A DNA stretch of 25,675 nt from Desulfovibrio sp. Dsv1 (GCA_000403945.1 APFI01000326.1:1-25675); one strand, 5' to 3'; shown: positions 1-7,059, numbered from the stretch's first letter. Numbers and translations: made by a program. Notes: generated from the sequence alone by a model not told the origin.

Positions 1-318
1 TTCCATCTCCTGGATGTGGGCGCTGTCCTGCAGCATGATTTCCAGCAGGTCGCTGGTGGCCTTGGTGCAGTAGACGGGCTTGCCGAAACCGTTTTTGGTC
101 AGCAGGGGCAGCAGGCCAGAATGGTCGATATGGGCGTGGGTGATCAGGACGAAATCAATGTTTTCGGGCTGGTAGGGCTTGGCGTCGCGGTTGCGCTGCT
201 CAATGGCCTTGTTGCCTTGGTGCATGCCGCAGTCCACGCAGAAACGCTTGCCGCAGGCCTCGACCATATAGCAGGATCCGGTCACTGTTTTGGCCGCTCC
301 CAGGAATTGTACTTTCAT
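1..318 (-). CDS. MBL-fold/beta-CASP RNase-like protein, N-terminal 106 codons (runs off the left edge)
   Basis: The minus strand reads a clean protein beginning MKVQFLGAAKTVTGSCY and containing HAHIDHSG at about residues 61-68, the metal-binding HxHxDH motif of metallo-beta-lactamase fold hydrolases. The start (G-A-A-x-T-V-T-G-S) is typical of the beta-CASP branch, which includes RNA 3'-end processing and RNA-degrading nucleases (CPSF73/YsiB-like). These proteins normally exceed 450 residues, so only the N-terminal quarter is here. The ATG at 316-318 is preceded by GGAG with good spacing. A TTGACA-N17-TATGTG promoter lies upstream at 392-420. RNase activity is inferred from family; the fold is seen. 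A plain MBL hydrolase remains possible because the beta-CASP domain is off the window. Confidence 0.85.
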   Translation of the reverse strand, partial: MKVQFLGAAKTVTGSCYMVEACGKRFCVDCGMHQGNKAIEQRNRDAKPYQPENIDFVLITHAHIDHSGLLPLLTKNGFGKPVYCTKATSDLLEIMLQDSAHIQEME

Positions 319-391
319 ATGCACTCCGGTGGGTGGTGAAGGGCGGGTCCTGACGCGCGCTGGGTGGCTGGGCGGCAGGACGGCAACATTT

Positions 392-420
392 CACATATCC
401 GCAGCCCGCCGCCCTGTCAA
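392..420 (-). promoter_or_regulatory. sigma70-type promoter of the MBL gene
   Basis: On the minus strand there is a perfect -35 TTGACA (415-420), a 17-bp spacer and a weaker -10 TATGTG (392-397), about 75 bp upstream of the MBL start codon. The consensus -35 and exact spacing support it; the -10 matches only half the consensus. Confidence 0.5.
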
Positions 421-532
421 ACCACGGGAAAAACGGCGGATCGGGCCGAGGCGGCTTATTGCAGCTTTTGCGGCCTGTTATTTGTCGGGATTATCCGTCA
501 AAACCAGTCTTTTCGGCTCTGACGGCCTCATT

Positions 533-584
533 TGGCGCTTTTTGCTTCTCACGTACTTGAGTCCGTTCCGTGCAAAAAGCGCCA
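533..584. repeat. 13-bp perfect inverted repeat with 26-nt spacer
   Basis: TGGCGCTTTTTGC (533-545) is repeated exactly as its reverse complement (572-584). It lies in the gene-free stretch between the divergent MBL and LOG genes. It could be a large hairpin in a transcript, a dyad operator or a relic of a mobile element. No T-run follows, so it is not a standard terminator. Confidence 0.6.
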
Positions 585-662
585 TTTTCCTTGCCGGCGC
601 CGAAAAATCTTAGTTTTTAGGATCCTCCCGACACCAGCCATCCTCCTGCGTTTCGTTTCGGC

Positions 663-691
663 GGAGCAAAGGTGGCTTTGCCCCTTTTGTT
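663..691 (+). terminator. terminator-like hairpin in the MBL-LOG gap
   Basis: GCAAAG (66-71 of line 601-700, i.e. 666-671), loop GTGG, CTTTGC (676-681), extended by G-C pairs around one mismatch, then CCCTTTTGTT. It reads as a weak intrinsic terminator on the plus strand, although no plus-strand gene precedes it. A short unannotated transcript in 319-660 would explain it. Confidence 0.35.
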
Positions 692-769
692 CGCTCGCCG
701 GGCTATCAGGCTAACAAATAAGGAAGGAGTGTGGAGCCCTCCGCCCGGCACGTGGCATCCGCCGCGCTC

Positions 770-798
770 TTGCCGCCGCGCTCCGGCTTACGTATACT
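770..798 (+). promoter_or_regulatory. promoter of the LOG-tadA-membrane/synthase gene group
   Basis: TTGCCG (770-775), 17-bp spacer, TATACT (793-798). It lies 78 bp upstream of the LOG-family start. Two GC-rich dyads (around 811-826 and 830-845) lie in the predicted leader. Confidence 0.5.
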
Positions 799-875
799 AA
801 ACGCGCTCTCGCCCGCGTGCGCGGGCTCCGGCGGATACGCCGCCGTGACATCGGTTCTTCCCGCAAGGAGCGGTT

Positions 876-1544
876 ATGCCTGAACTACGGCAGAATATTG
901 TGGACGATCTGACCTCTGTAACCACCGAATCCTGGCGCACATTCCGGATCATGGCGGAAATGGTGCAGGCCCTGGACACGCTGAACGCCCTGAAGACCAA
1001 CTGCATTTCCATTTTCGGTTCGGCCCGCTGCACGCCGGACATGCAGGAATACCAGGACGCCGAAAAAATTGCCCACATGCTGGTGAACACGGGCTTCGGC
1101 ATCATCACCGGCGGCGGCCCGGGCATCATGGAGGCGGCCAACAAGGGCGCTTTTGACGCCGGGGGCGAATCCGTGGGGTTGCACATCCACCTGCCGCACG
1201 AGCAGGGCTGCAACATGTATGTGAAAACCCGCTGCAATTTCCGGTATTTTTTCATCCGCAAGTTCATGTTCGTGAAGTACGCCATGGCCTATGTGGTCAT
1301 GCCTGGCGGCATGGGCACCATCGACGAGTTTTCCGAGGCCTTTGTGCTGGCCCAGACCGGCCGCACCCGGCCTTTCCCCATTATCCTGTACGATTCCCGT
1401 TTCTGGAGCGGCATGCTGGAATGGCTGCGTAAAAGCATGGCCGCCGGCGGCTTTATCCATGAGACGGAGATCGAGAAGCTGATCACGGTCTGCGACACGC
1501 CCGAGGAAGTGGTCAACCACCTGTGCAAGATCATCATTCTGTAG
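876..1544 (+). CDS. LOG-family (TIGR00730) Rossmann-fold protein
   Basis: 222 residues with the two family signatures: GGGPGIMEAANKGA at 79-92 and PGGMGTIDE at 143-151. These bind nucleotide 5'-monophosphate and carry the catalytic Arg/Glu in LOG enzymes, which cleave the N-glycosidic bond of cytokinin riboside monophosphates or AMP-like nucleotides. The true bacterial substrate is often a purine monophosphate and cannot be read from sequence. The protein is cytosolic with no signal or membrane segment. AAGGAG lies directly upstream of the ATG. The next gene starts near or inside the last codons, so the two are probably translated from one message. Confidence 0.88.
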   Translation: MPELRQNIVDDLTSVTTESWRTFRIMAEMVQALDTLNALKTNCISIFGSARCTPDMQEYQDAEKIAHMLVNTGFGIITGGGPGIMEAANKGAFDAGGESVGLHIHLPHEQGCNMYVKTRCNFRYFFIRKFMFVKYAMAYVVMPGGMGTIDEFSEAFVLAQTGRTRPFPIILYDSRFWSGMLEWLRKSMAAGGFIHETEIEKLITVCDTPEEVVNHLCKIIIL

Positions 1545-2050
1545 CGGCCCCGCGAGTTTTCGCGCCTGCCGGGCCTGTGCCCGACCCGCCGCCGGGCCTG
1601 AGCTGGGCAGGACTGATGGATCTGGCCCTGGCCCAGGCCCGTCTGGCGGCGGCGGACGGCGAGGTGCCGGTGGGCGCGGCGCTGGCCGGGCCGGACGGGC
1701 GGATGCTGGCGCAATGCCGCAACGCGTCCGTGGCCCTGCGCGACCCCACGGCCCACGCCGAGATCCTGGCCCTGCGCGCGGGGGGCGCGGCGCTGGGCAA
1801 TTACCGCCTGAACGGCTGTGTGCTGGCGGTCACCCTGGAGCCCTGCGCCATGTGCGCGGCGGCCTTGGCGCATGCGCGTCTGGCCGGGGTGGTTTACGGC
1901 GCGGCGGACGATCTGGCCGGGGCCGTGATTTCCCGTGCCGAATATCTGGATGCCCCTTTCTGCAATCACCGGGTCTGGCACATGGGCGGAGTGCGGGCAG
2001 ATGCCTGCGCGGCCCTGCTGCGGGATTTTTTCGAAAGGAAGCGCGGCTGA
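1523..2050 (+). CDS. tadA: TadA-like tRNA-specific adenosine deaminase
   Basis: Zinc-dependent cytidine/deoxycytidylate deaminase fold. HAE at residues 78-80 and PCAMC at 107-111 supply His78, Glu80, Cys108 and Cys111, with the same 30-residue spacing as E. coli TadA. DPTAHAEI, NYRL, VTLEPC and NHR match TadA, which converts A34 to inosine in tRNA-Arg(ACG). The start is uncertain: the longest frame begins at GTG 1523, overlapping the LOG gene by 22 nt. Family alignment favours a later start, GTG 1577 or ATG 1616, the latter just ahead of the first helix and preceded by AGGA at tight spacing. Ala replaces the usual Gly after PCxMC, a mild variation. Confidence 0.85.
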   Translation: MQDHHSVAAPRVFAPAGPVPDPPPGLSWAGLMDLALAQARLAAADGEVPVGAALAGPDGRMLAQCRNASVALRDPTAHAEILALRAGGAALGNYRLNGCVLAVTLEPCAMCAAALAHARLAGVVYGAADDLAGAVISRAEYLDAPFCNHRVWHMGGVRADACAALLRDFFERKRG

Positions 2051-2100
2051 CGGCGGATTCGCGGCCTGATCCGTGCCGTCCGCCGCGAAGAGGACTGTGC

Positions 2101-3621
2101 ATGCTGGAACTGACGGTTTTTTTGAGCGGCGCGCTGGTCATGGTGCTGGAAATGGTGGGCGGCCGGGTGCTGGCCCCGCATGTGGGCACTTCTGCCGTTG
2201 TCTGGACCAGTCTCATCGGCGTGGTGCTGGCCTGTCTGGCCTTGGGAGCCTGGGCCGGGGGCCGCTTCGCGGACAAAACGCTTTCCCGCCGGGGGCTGGG
2301 CCAGGCACTGGCCGGAGTCGGGCTGGGCTGTGGGCTGACGGCCTTCTGCCACACGGCGGTGGGCGCGGGCGTGACCCAGTGCGTGAGCAATCTCTACCTG
2401 GCCGCCATGGCCGCCGCGCTGGGCATTTTCGCCGTGCCCGCCTTTTTTTTCGGCATGATCACGCCCTACGTGATCCGCCTGCGCATCGTCAGCGTGGACA
2501 CCGCAGGGGGCATGGTGGGGCGGATCTACGCACTGTCCACGGCGGGCAGCATTCTGGGCACCTTTCTGGGCGGCTTTGTGCTGATTTCCTTTTTCGGCAG
2601 CACGGCCATCCTCTGGGGCGTGGCCCTCTGCATGCTGGCCCTCTCCCTCTGCAACGCGCCCGCCAGACCCTGGCCGCGCCTGCTGCTTCTGGCGCTCTGC
2701 GCCTTGCTGGCCCTGCAGGACAGTCTGTACGGGCGCTGGCTGGCGGAAAAGAGCGGCACGCGCCTAGTGGAGAGCCCGTACAACAGCATCCGGGTCATGG
2801 ACGGCGCGGATCGCGCCCGCGACGGCCGCGCCGTGCGCCTGATGGTCACGGATCCCGGTTACAGCCAGTCCGGCATGTTGCTGGACGCCCCGGATGAACT
2901 CTATTTTGACTATACCCGTTTTTACGCACTGGGGCCGCGCCACGTGCCAGGCGCGCGCAAGGTGCTGATGCTCGGCGGCGGGGGCTATTCCGTGCCCAAG
3001 TGGCTGCTGGCGGGCAAAAGCGGCCTGGATGCCGCCGTCCTGCGCCTGACCGTGGTGGAACTGGACCCGGCCATGACCGCAGTCTCTCGACGCTGGTTCG
3101 GCCTGAAGGATGACCCCCGGCTCACGTTACGACATGAGGATGCCCGCGCTTTTCTCAACCGCCAGCAAGAGCGTTATGACCTTGTTTTTGTGGATGTCTT
3201 CAATTCGTACTATTCCGTACCCTTTCAGATGGGCACGGTGGAGGCGGCCCGAGAGCTGCGCCGGGCGGTGGCCCCTGGCGGAGCCTTGCTAATGAACGTG
3301 ATCTCCGCCGTGGAGGGGCCGGACGGGCGGCTGTTCCGGGGCATTTACCACTCCCTGGCCGCCGCTTTCGTCGAGGTGCGCGTCTATTGCGTGGGCAGAC
3401 CGGCCCGGCCCGGCGAGGTGCAGAATCTGATGTTGCTGGCTTTTCCCGAGCCCGGGCGCGTCTCTCTCCCGGTTTCGGCCCTCGCTGCGGGCCCGTCGGC
3501 CGCCGAGACGGACGTAATGTTGTCCGCGCGCTACGCCGGGCCTGTGCCTGCGGACACGCCCGCGCTCAGTGACGACTTTGCGCCGGTGGAGCGTTACACA
3601 CTGATGCTGCTGCGGCGGTAG
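2101..3621 (+). CDS. fused membrane (MFS-like)/spermidine synthase-like protein
   Basis: 506 residues. The N-terminal ~205 residues form six or more hydrophobic helices, starting MLELTVFLSGALVMVLEMVG. The C-terminal half is a SAM-methyltransferase-like fold: VLMLGGGGYSVPKW (glycine-rich nucleotide loop), VVELDPAMTAVSRRWF, HEDARAFL, then DLVFVDVFNSYYSVP. True spermidine synthases carry a D-S-x-D-P active-site loop; here it is D-V-F-N-S, so polyamine synthesis is doubtful, as in many fused family members. The reading frame is open well upstream, but ATG 2101 is chosen because AAGAGGA lies 6 nt before it and the membrane domain begins there. It follows tadA by 50 bp on the same strand. Function is not known. 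Confidence 0.8.
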   Translation: MLELTVFLSGALVMVLEMVGGRVLAPHVGTSAVVWTSLIGVVLACLALGAWAGGRFADKTLSRRGLGQALAGVGLGCGLTAFCHTAVGAGVTQCVSNLYLAAMAAALGIFAVPAFFFGMITPYVIRLRIVSVDTAGGMVGRIYALSTAGSILGTFLGGFVLISFFGSTAILWGVALCMLALSLCNAPARPWPRLLLLALCALLALQDSLYGRWLAEKSGTRLVESPYNSIRVMDGADRARDGRAVRLMVTDPGYSQSGMLLDAPDELYFDYTRFYALGPRHVPGARKVLMLGGGGYSVPKWLLAGKSGLDAAVLRLTVVELDPAMTAVSRRWFGLKDDPRLTLRHEDARAFLNRQQERYDLVFVDVFNSYYSVPFQMGTVEAARELRRAVAPGGALLMNVISAVEGPDGRLFRGIYHSLAAAFVEVRVYCVGRPARPGEVQNLMLLAFPEPGRVSLPVSALAAGPSAAETDVMLSARYAGPVPADTPALSDDFAPVERYTLMLLRR

Positions 3622-3672
3622 AACCGGATTCTGCCGCACGGCGGGCGTCAAATCCCGTCCCCTAAAGTCATC

Positions 3673-3701
3673 TTGCGAACCGCCGATGAAAATTGTAGGG
3701 T
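3673..3701 (+). promoter_or_regulatory. possible promoter of the 77-residue gene
   Basis: TTGCGA (3673-3678), 17-bp spacer, TAGGGT (3696-3701), ending 26 bp before the start codon of the next small gene. Both boxes are weak; spacing is the main support. Confidence 0.3.
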
Positions 3702-3727
3702 AGTGTTCACAAAAGGAGGCCCGCACT

Positions 3728-3961
3728 ATGGAACACAACAGCATCAAGCCGGTGAACATTACAGAGAACGTGCTGACCATGCTGGGACGGGAAATAAGCA
3801 GCGGACGGGAGCTGACCATACCCGAGCGGCTGATGGCCATGACCGCCGCAGCGCAGAGCACCGCCAACCGCTACGGCCCCGGCCCGGCGGATATGGTGCT
3901 GCAGCCGCCGGATCTGCCAGAAACCGTTAAGGGGGTGCTGGCCAACTACACCGGCGTTTAG
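3728..3961 (+). CDS. small hypothetical protein, 77 residues
   Basis: Unrecognised. The start is convincing: AAAAGGAGG lies 8 nt before ATG, and codons are G/C-ended as in neighbouring genes. The product is soluble and mixed-charge, beginning MEHNSIKPVNITENVLTMLG and ending GVLANYTGV, with no cysteines, membrane segment or signal peptide. The ENVLTMLGREISSGREL stretch could form a helix. It lies 106 bp after the synthase-like gene, probably with its own promoter, and 113 bp before another small gene. Confidence 0.65.
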   Translation: MEHNSIKPVNITENVLTMLGREISSGRELTIPERLMAMTAAAQSTANRYGPGPADMVLQPPDLPETVKGVLANYTGV

Positions 3962-4074
3962 GGAAGCCTCGCTCCGCGCGACGCTTCAAAAGCCGCTCAG
4001 CATCACATGGGTTTAACAGCGCGGCCGGGGACAGGCGGTTCCGCCGCGTCTATCGCGCCTGTTGCGAGGAAGTC

Positions 4075-4359
4075 TTGAACGAATCCATCGACGATCTTAC
4101 AGTGCAGTATGAGGAAAACGGCCAGATTCTGATCAACGAGCTGGACAAGGTGGTGCTGAGCAAGGGCGCGTGGACCACCATTCTGTTCCGTTACCAGCAG
4201 TGGCGGCCGGAAAGCGGCGACTACGGCCCGGACAAGTATGTGATCCGGCGTTATAAAAAGTCGGGCGGCGAATACCGCCAGCAGTCCAAGTTCACCATTT
4301 CCAGCGCCGATCAGGCCCGCAAGATCGTGGACGCCCTGTTGCCTTGGATTGAAAAATAG
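4075..4359 (+). CDS. conserved-looking small protein, possibly PC4-like
   Basis: 94 residues from a TTG start (4075-4077), with GAGGA just upstream; no ATG or GTG is available. The core, DKVVLSKGAWTTILFRYQQW, then YVIRRYKKSGGEYRQQSKF and ISSADQARKIVDAL, suggests a strand-rich domain followed by an amphipathic helix. That pattern resembles the single-strand-DNA-binding PC4/YdbC fold, but the match is from memory of motif layout and is weak. The basic strands (IRRYKK, RQQSK) would suit nucleic-acid binding. It is followed by hairpin-rich DNA. Confidence 0.65.
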   Translation: MNESIDDLTVQYEENGQILINELDKVVLSKGAWTTILFRYQQWRPESGDYGPDKYVIRRYKKSGGEYRQQSKFTISSADQARKIVDALLPWIEK

Positions 4360-4387
4360 GCGCGATCCGCTGTTCCGCCTGTTCAGG

Positions 4388-4444
4388 GCAATCCTTTGTG
4401 GGATTGCTGCGAACATGCGTTTACGTTCGGGCCTTGTCCGAACG
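4388..4444. other. two short hairpins downstream of the PC4-like gene
   Basis: GCAATCC-TTTGTG-GGATTGC (4388-4407) and CGTTCGG-GCCTTGT-CCGAACG (4424-4444), each with a perfect 7-bp stem. A TTTTT run follows the second only after 12 nt, so these are at best weak terminators for 4075-4359. They may instead serve the opposite-strand 42-codon ORF. Confidence 0.4.
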
Positions 4445-4570
4445 GTCCCGGATCAGTCCTTTTTGCCGAAAAATCCGCCCGGCAGATTCCCCGGCATGCC
4501 GCTCAAGCCGTCCGCCAGGGCTTCGGGCTTGAGTTTCCCCCATCTGTTGCGGGGCTTCGCCCGCGCCGTC

Positions 4571-4699
4571 TCAATGCTCCCGCACGGGTGCAAGCGGTTC
4601 CTGAGCCGGATCCCGCGCGTTTTCCGCCAGACTGCCGGGGTGTTCCTGAACGGCCGAAGTCGCGTCGTCCAGGCCGGGAGTATTGAGCATGTCCTTCAT
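4571..4699 (-). CDS. 42-codon ORF behind the manganese-type leader; maybe the intact start of a broken gene
   Basis: The start is well supported: AAAGGAGAG lies 5 nt before ATG (4697-4699), about 70 nt after the leader's terminator. The peptide, MKDMLNTPGLDDATSAVQEH and onward to APVREH, is acidic and soluble; no family is recognised. The same frame past the TGA, then a one-base shift in a GGGGG run near 4534, gives GEAPQQMG followed by KLKPEALADGLSGMPGNLP and a stop at 4453. That coding-looking tail suggests an original protein of about 80 residues, now broken. It is not a typical riboswitch target, which would be an exporter. Confidence 0.5.
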   Translation of the reverse strand: MKDMLNTPGLDDATSAVQEHPGSLAENARDPAQEPLAPVREH

Positions 4700-4767
4700 G
4701 TCACTCTCCTTTGCGTTTGCGGCCGCGCGGCGGCCGACGTTACAGGAGGGGAAAGCGGCGGTCCGGC

Positions 4768-4799
4768 AAAAAACCTTGGGCATCGCTCAATGCCAGGGG
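4768..4799 (-). terminator. intrinsic terminator within the first manganese-type leader
   Basis: On the minus strand, CCCTGGCAT, a 6-nt loop and ATGCCCAAGG pair with small bulges, followed by six T's (4768-4773). Its 5' arm overlaps the 3' strand of the presumed aptamer P1 stem, so the two folds exclude one another. It would also stop read-through from the LuxR gene. Confidence 0.65.
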
Positions 4800-4896
4800 C
4801 TCACTGATCGGCGTTACCGGCAGCGCCGCCAGACTGAAAGGTCACGCTGTTGACACCGCCGCCTGGATTTCAAGAATCCGGTTACTCTCTCTGTAC
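4785..4896 (-). ncRNA. diverged yybP-ykoY-like (manganese) riboswitch aptamer
   Basis: On the minus strand the order of elements is: AGAGAGTAAC (consensus GGGGAGUARC), a hairpin GGATT/AATCC, GGTGTCAACAGCGTGACC, GTC, a GC-rich arm, then GATCAGTGAGCCCCTGG (consensus GUGAGACCUUG). It aligns end to end with the second copy at 25139-25245. Differences fall largely in paired positions. P1 would be CAGAG with CCCUG, four of five pairs, so weaker than in the other copy. Family ligand is Mn2+; whether this diverged copy still senses it is unknown. Its gene is the 42-codon ORF at 4699. Confidence 0.65.
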
Positions 4897-4904
4897 GGAT
4901 TTGA

Positions 4905-4932
4905 TGTATAAGCGTGGGCGTGGCGCTGCCAA
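4905..4932 (-). promoter_or_regulatory. promoter of the first manganese-type leader
   Basis: TTGGCA (-35, 4927-4932), 16-bp spacer, TATACA (-10, 4905-4910) on the minus strand. The predicted start site falls just before the aptamer, which would give a leader transcript independent of the LuxR gene that ends at 4946. Confidence 0.5.
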
Positions 4933-4945
4933 AAGATGCCCGCGT

Positions 4946-6508
4946 CTATTCCTCGTTCTGTCCGCCCGCCGCATGGCAGACGAGCCAGGGCAGTTCATGA
5001 CGGCTGTTGATGTTCAGCCGCCGCAGGATATTGCGGATATGGGTTTTCAGTGTGCTGGGCGAGATGTTCAGGCTGGCGCAGATAGCGGCGTCATTGTGTT
5101 TCTGGGTCAGCATGGCCGCGATGAGCGCCTGCTGGCGGGTCAGCCCGCACTGGCGGAAAAGCTGCACGCATTCCTCCCGGCTCAGACTTTCCGCGCCGGT
5201 CTGGCCTTCCTCCTGCTGGGTTTGCGGGGCCTGCGCCGCGTTTCCGGCCGAAGGCCCGAGCGAGGTCACGGGCGAGAACGCGTCCGGCAGGGGGGGCATG
5301 GGACGTACCGGGCGTCCGTGCGGCGCGGCCTCCCAGAAGCCCATCCGCTCCAGCAGAAAGACATAGGTTGAACTGGAAAGCAGGATGGTGACGGCCAGCA
5401 GGGCGAACAGGTAGTTGACCGTGGTACCGTGGGAAAGGCTGGCGCGGATGCCGGGCAGGGCGTAGGTGCCCAGCAGCAGGCTGAAGAGCAGAATGGCTTC
5501 GCCCATGCCGATGAACCGGATGCCGTTGCCCTGGCGGCGGGCGTTCAGCCAGGAGGCCGCGTAAAAGAGGGTGGTGTAGCTGTAGACGCCCAAAAGGGTG
5601 CAGGCGAAGTGCAGACTGTCCAGAGAAAGGGCCGGGGATTCACGGTGCAGCAGCGGCCAGGCCGTATAACCCACCACCAGCAGCGGTCCCATGAGCAGAA
5701 CGGTGCGCCAGATGAAAGCTCGCCGCGCCAGATGGATGCAGAGCGGGGAAATCAGGCAGCTCAGCACCACAATGAGCAGCAGATGCGGCTTCAGTCGGGG
5801 CAGCAGGGGTTCCATGACGGCCAGAAGACTGTAGTAAAGGCCGTGACTGAAGCCGGTCAGGGAGTAGACGGCGTAGACCAACCACAGATTGATCAGGCCG
5901 GCCGGGTCGTGCAACGCGGAAACGGCGGCAAATTCCGGCGCGCCGTCCTGGCCGGAGGGGGCGCGGCTTTCCCCGTCCCGCAGCGGCTGAGCGGCGGCGG
6001 GCGGCTCCAGCAGCAATTTGGCCGCCAGGGCGAAGACCACGGGCATAAGTAAAAGGCCTTCCGGCCGCAGGGCCAGCATGCCGTGGATCAGGGCGCGGCT
6101 GACGATGATGCCGGAGCTGACCACCACCAGAATGCCCCGGCGTGGCAGCGAGGCCACGCCCATGCCCAGCACCACGAAACCCACGGCAAAGCCGAAACCC
6201 GCCAGGGCGCTGACGGCCGTCCCGGCTGCGGCGTTGGCGAGCAGTGGGATATTCAGGCTCAGTAGCAACGGGCTGCACAGACCGGCGCAGCCCGCGATCC
6301 AGAGCCGGGACAGCATGCCCTCGGCGCGCAGACGTTCCCGCCACAGGCCGATCAGAAGCAGAAACAGCGCGGCGCAGGGCAGCACGGCGAAAAGCCGTCC
6401 GAATTCATCGTTGAACAGGAACGGCTCAGGGTCGCCGTAGCTGCGGAAAGCCAGCCAGAGCCAGGCATTCAGACAACCAGCACCCAGAATATAGCGAAGC
6501 TCTTTCAA
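4946..6508 (-). CDS. membrane-anchored LuxR-family transcriptional regulator
   Basis: 520 residues from a TTG start (6506-6508) preceded by GGGG. Residues 1 to about 390 carry around 12 hydrophobic helices, in an MFS-like layout with a long hydrophilic loop near 180-205. A proline/glutamine-rich linker follows, then a C-terminal LuxR helix-turn-helix at about 450-510: LSREECVQLFRQCGLTRQQ, NDAAICASLNISPSTLKTHI, RNILRRLNINSRHEL. Such one-component membrane regulators probably sense an extracellular or membrane ligand and bind DNA with the cytoplasmic tail. No target gene can be assigned: the downstream leader has its own promoter and the upstream DNA is eroded. Confidence 0.88.
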   Translation of the reverse strand: MKELRYILGAGCLNAWLWLAFRSYGDPEPFLFNDEFGRLFAVLPCAALFLLLIGLWRERLRAEGMLSRLWIAGCAGLCSPLLLSLNIPLLANAAAGTAVSALAGFGFAVGFVVLGMGVASLPRRGILVVVSSGIIVSRALIHGMLALRPEGLLLMPVVFALAAKLLLEPPAAAQPLRDGESRAPSGQDGAPEFAAVSALHDPAGLINLWLVYAVYSLTGFSHGLYYSLLAVMEPLLPRLKPHLLLIVVLSCLISPLCIHLARRAFIWRTVLLMGPLLVVGYTAWPLLHRESPALSLDSLHFACTLLGVYSYTTLFYAASWLNARRQGNGIRFIGMGEAILLFSLLLGTYALPGIRASLSHGTTVNYLFALLAVTILLSSSTYVFLLERMGFWEAAPHGRPVRPMPPLPDAFSPVTSLGPSAGNAAQAPQTQQEEGQTGAESLSREECVQLFRQCGLTRQQALIAAMLTQKHNDAAICASLNISPSTLKTHIRNILRRLNINSRHELPWLVCHAAGGQNEE

Positions 6509-6580
6509 GGCGTACCCCGAGCGAAGTTAACCGCCATGTCTCGCCGTCGATGCGGAGAGTCCGGCGGCATCTTTGATTTT

Positions 6581-6863
6581 TCAGTTTACAAAGACGGTGA
6601 TTGCATTGTCCGCCCCTGCGTCTCGTCGTTGTCCACCTCCAGCGGGTAGTCCAGCGCGCTGTCCAGCAGGTGGAAATACTAGGCGTTTTCCGGATTTTTC
6701 TTCGTCAGGGGCGGTCCATGCCTCTGAAATTGTGATACCGCCCCGTCTTGTCCATGTATATCTTGTAATTTTCGAGATAGCTGAGTACGGCAATAAGCGC
6801 GAATCAGATGGTCAGAATGATGGCGATAATCAGATTTATTTTCAAAAGGCGCTTGTTTTTCAA
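6581..6863 (-). pseudogene. broken gene for a small membrane-anchored protein
   Basis: From TTG 6861-6863 (GGAAGAAG upstream) the minus strand reads LKNKRLLKINLIIAIILTI, an in-frame TGA, then FALIAVLSYLENYKIYMDK and TGRYHNFRGMDRP, then TGA. Restoring one C in a CCCC run near 6705 opens LTKKNPENA, a TAG, then YFHLLDSALDYPLEVDNDET. A further shift gives ADNAITVFVN and a stop at 6581. This is a clear decayed coding region: one transmembrane anchor and a short outer domain. Family not recognised. Local A+T content is higher than around it, which may mean foreign origin. Confidence 0.6.
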
Positions 6864-7059
6864 CTTCTTCCAACCTCATCTCATGCCTTTCAGTTAGATA
6901 TATAAGATAATAACATGAATAATATATTGCTATAATGGAAAGCGCGGGATGCATGCGGCTCGAACGCATGCCATACTTGGACAATACCGGTTCTTGGCGG
7001 GGCCGGACGCTCCGCCAGCCATACTGCCGTCTTTTCCCCGACGGCATTGTAGAGGAAAA

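Noticed and set aside
885..1520. 211-codon minus-strand frame opposite the LOG gene
   Set aside because: Composition rich in His/Gly/Ala mirrors the antisense of a GC-rich gene; the plus strand has family motifs and a ribosome site.
1714..2100. Long upstream extension of the synthase-like gene
   Set aside because: It overlaps tadA in another frame, is Arg/Pro-rich and lacks family features; AAGAGGA before 2101 marks the true start.
4349..4807. 152-codon plus-strand frame
   Set aside because: Arg/Pro-rich, no ribosome site, and it runs through the leader terminator and the opposite small ORF.
4711..5371. Short plus-strand frames sharing a KGHAVDTA peptide with one at 25048-25314
   Set aside because: The shared peptide is a by-product of the two related RNA leaders, read on the wrong strand.
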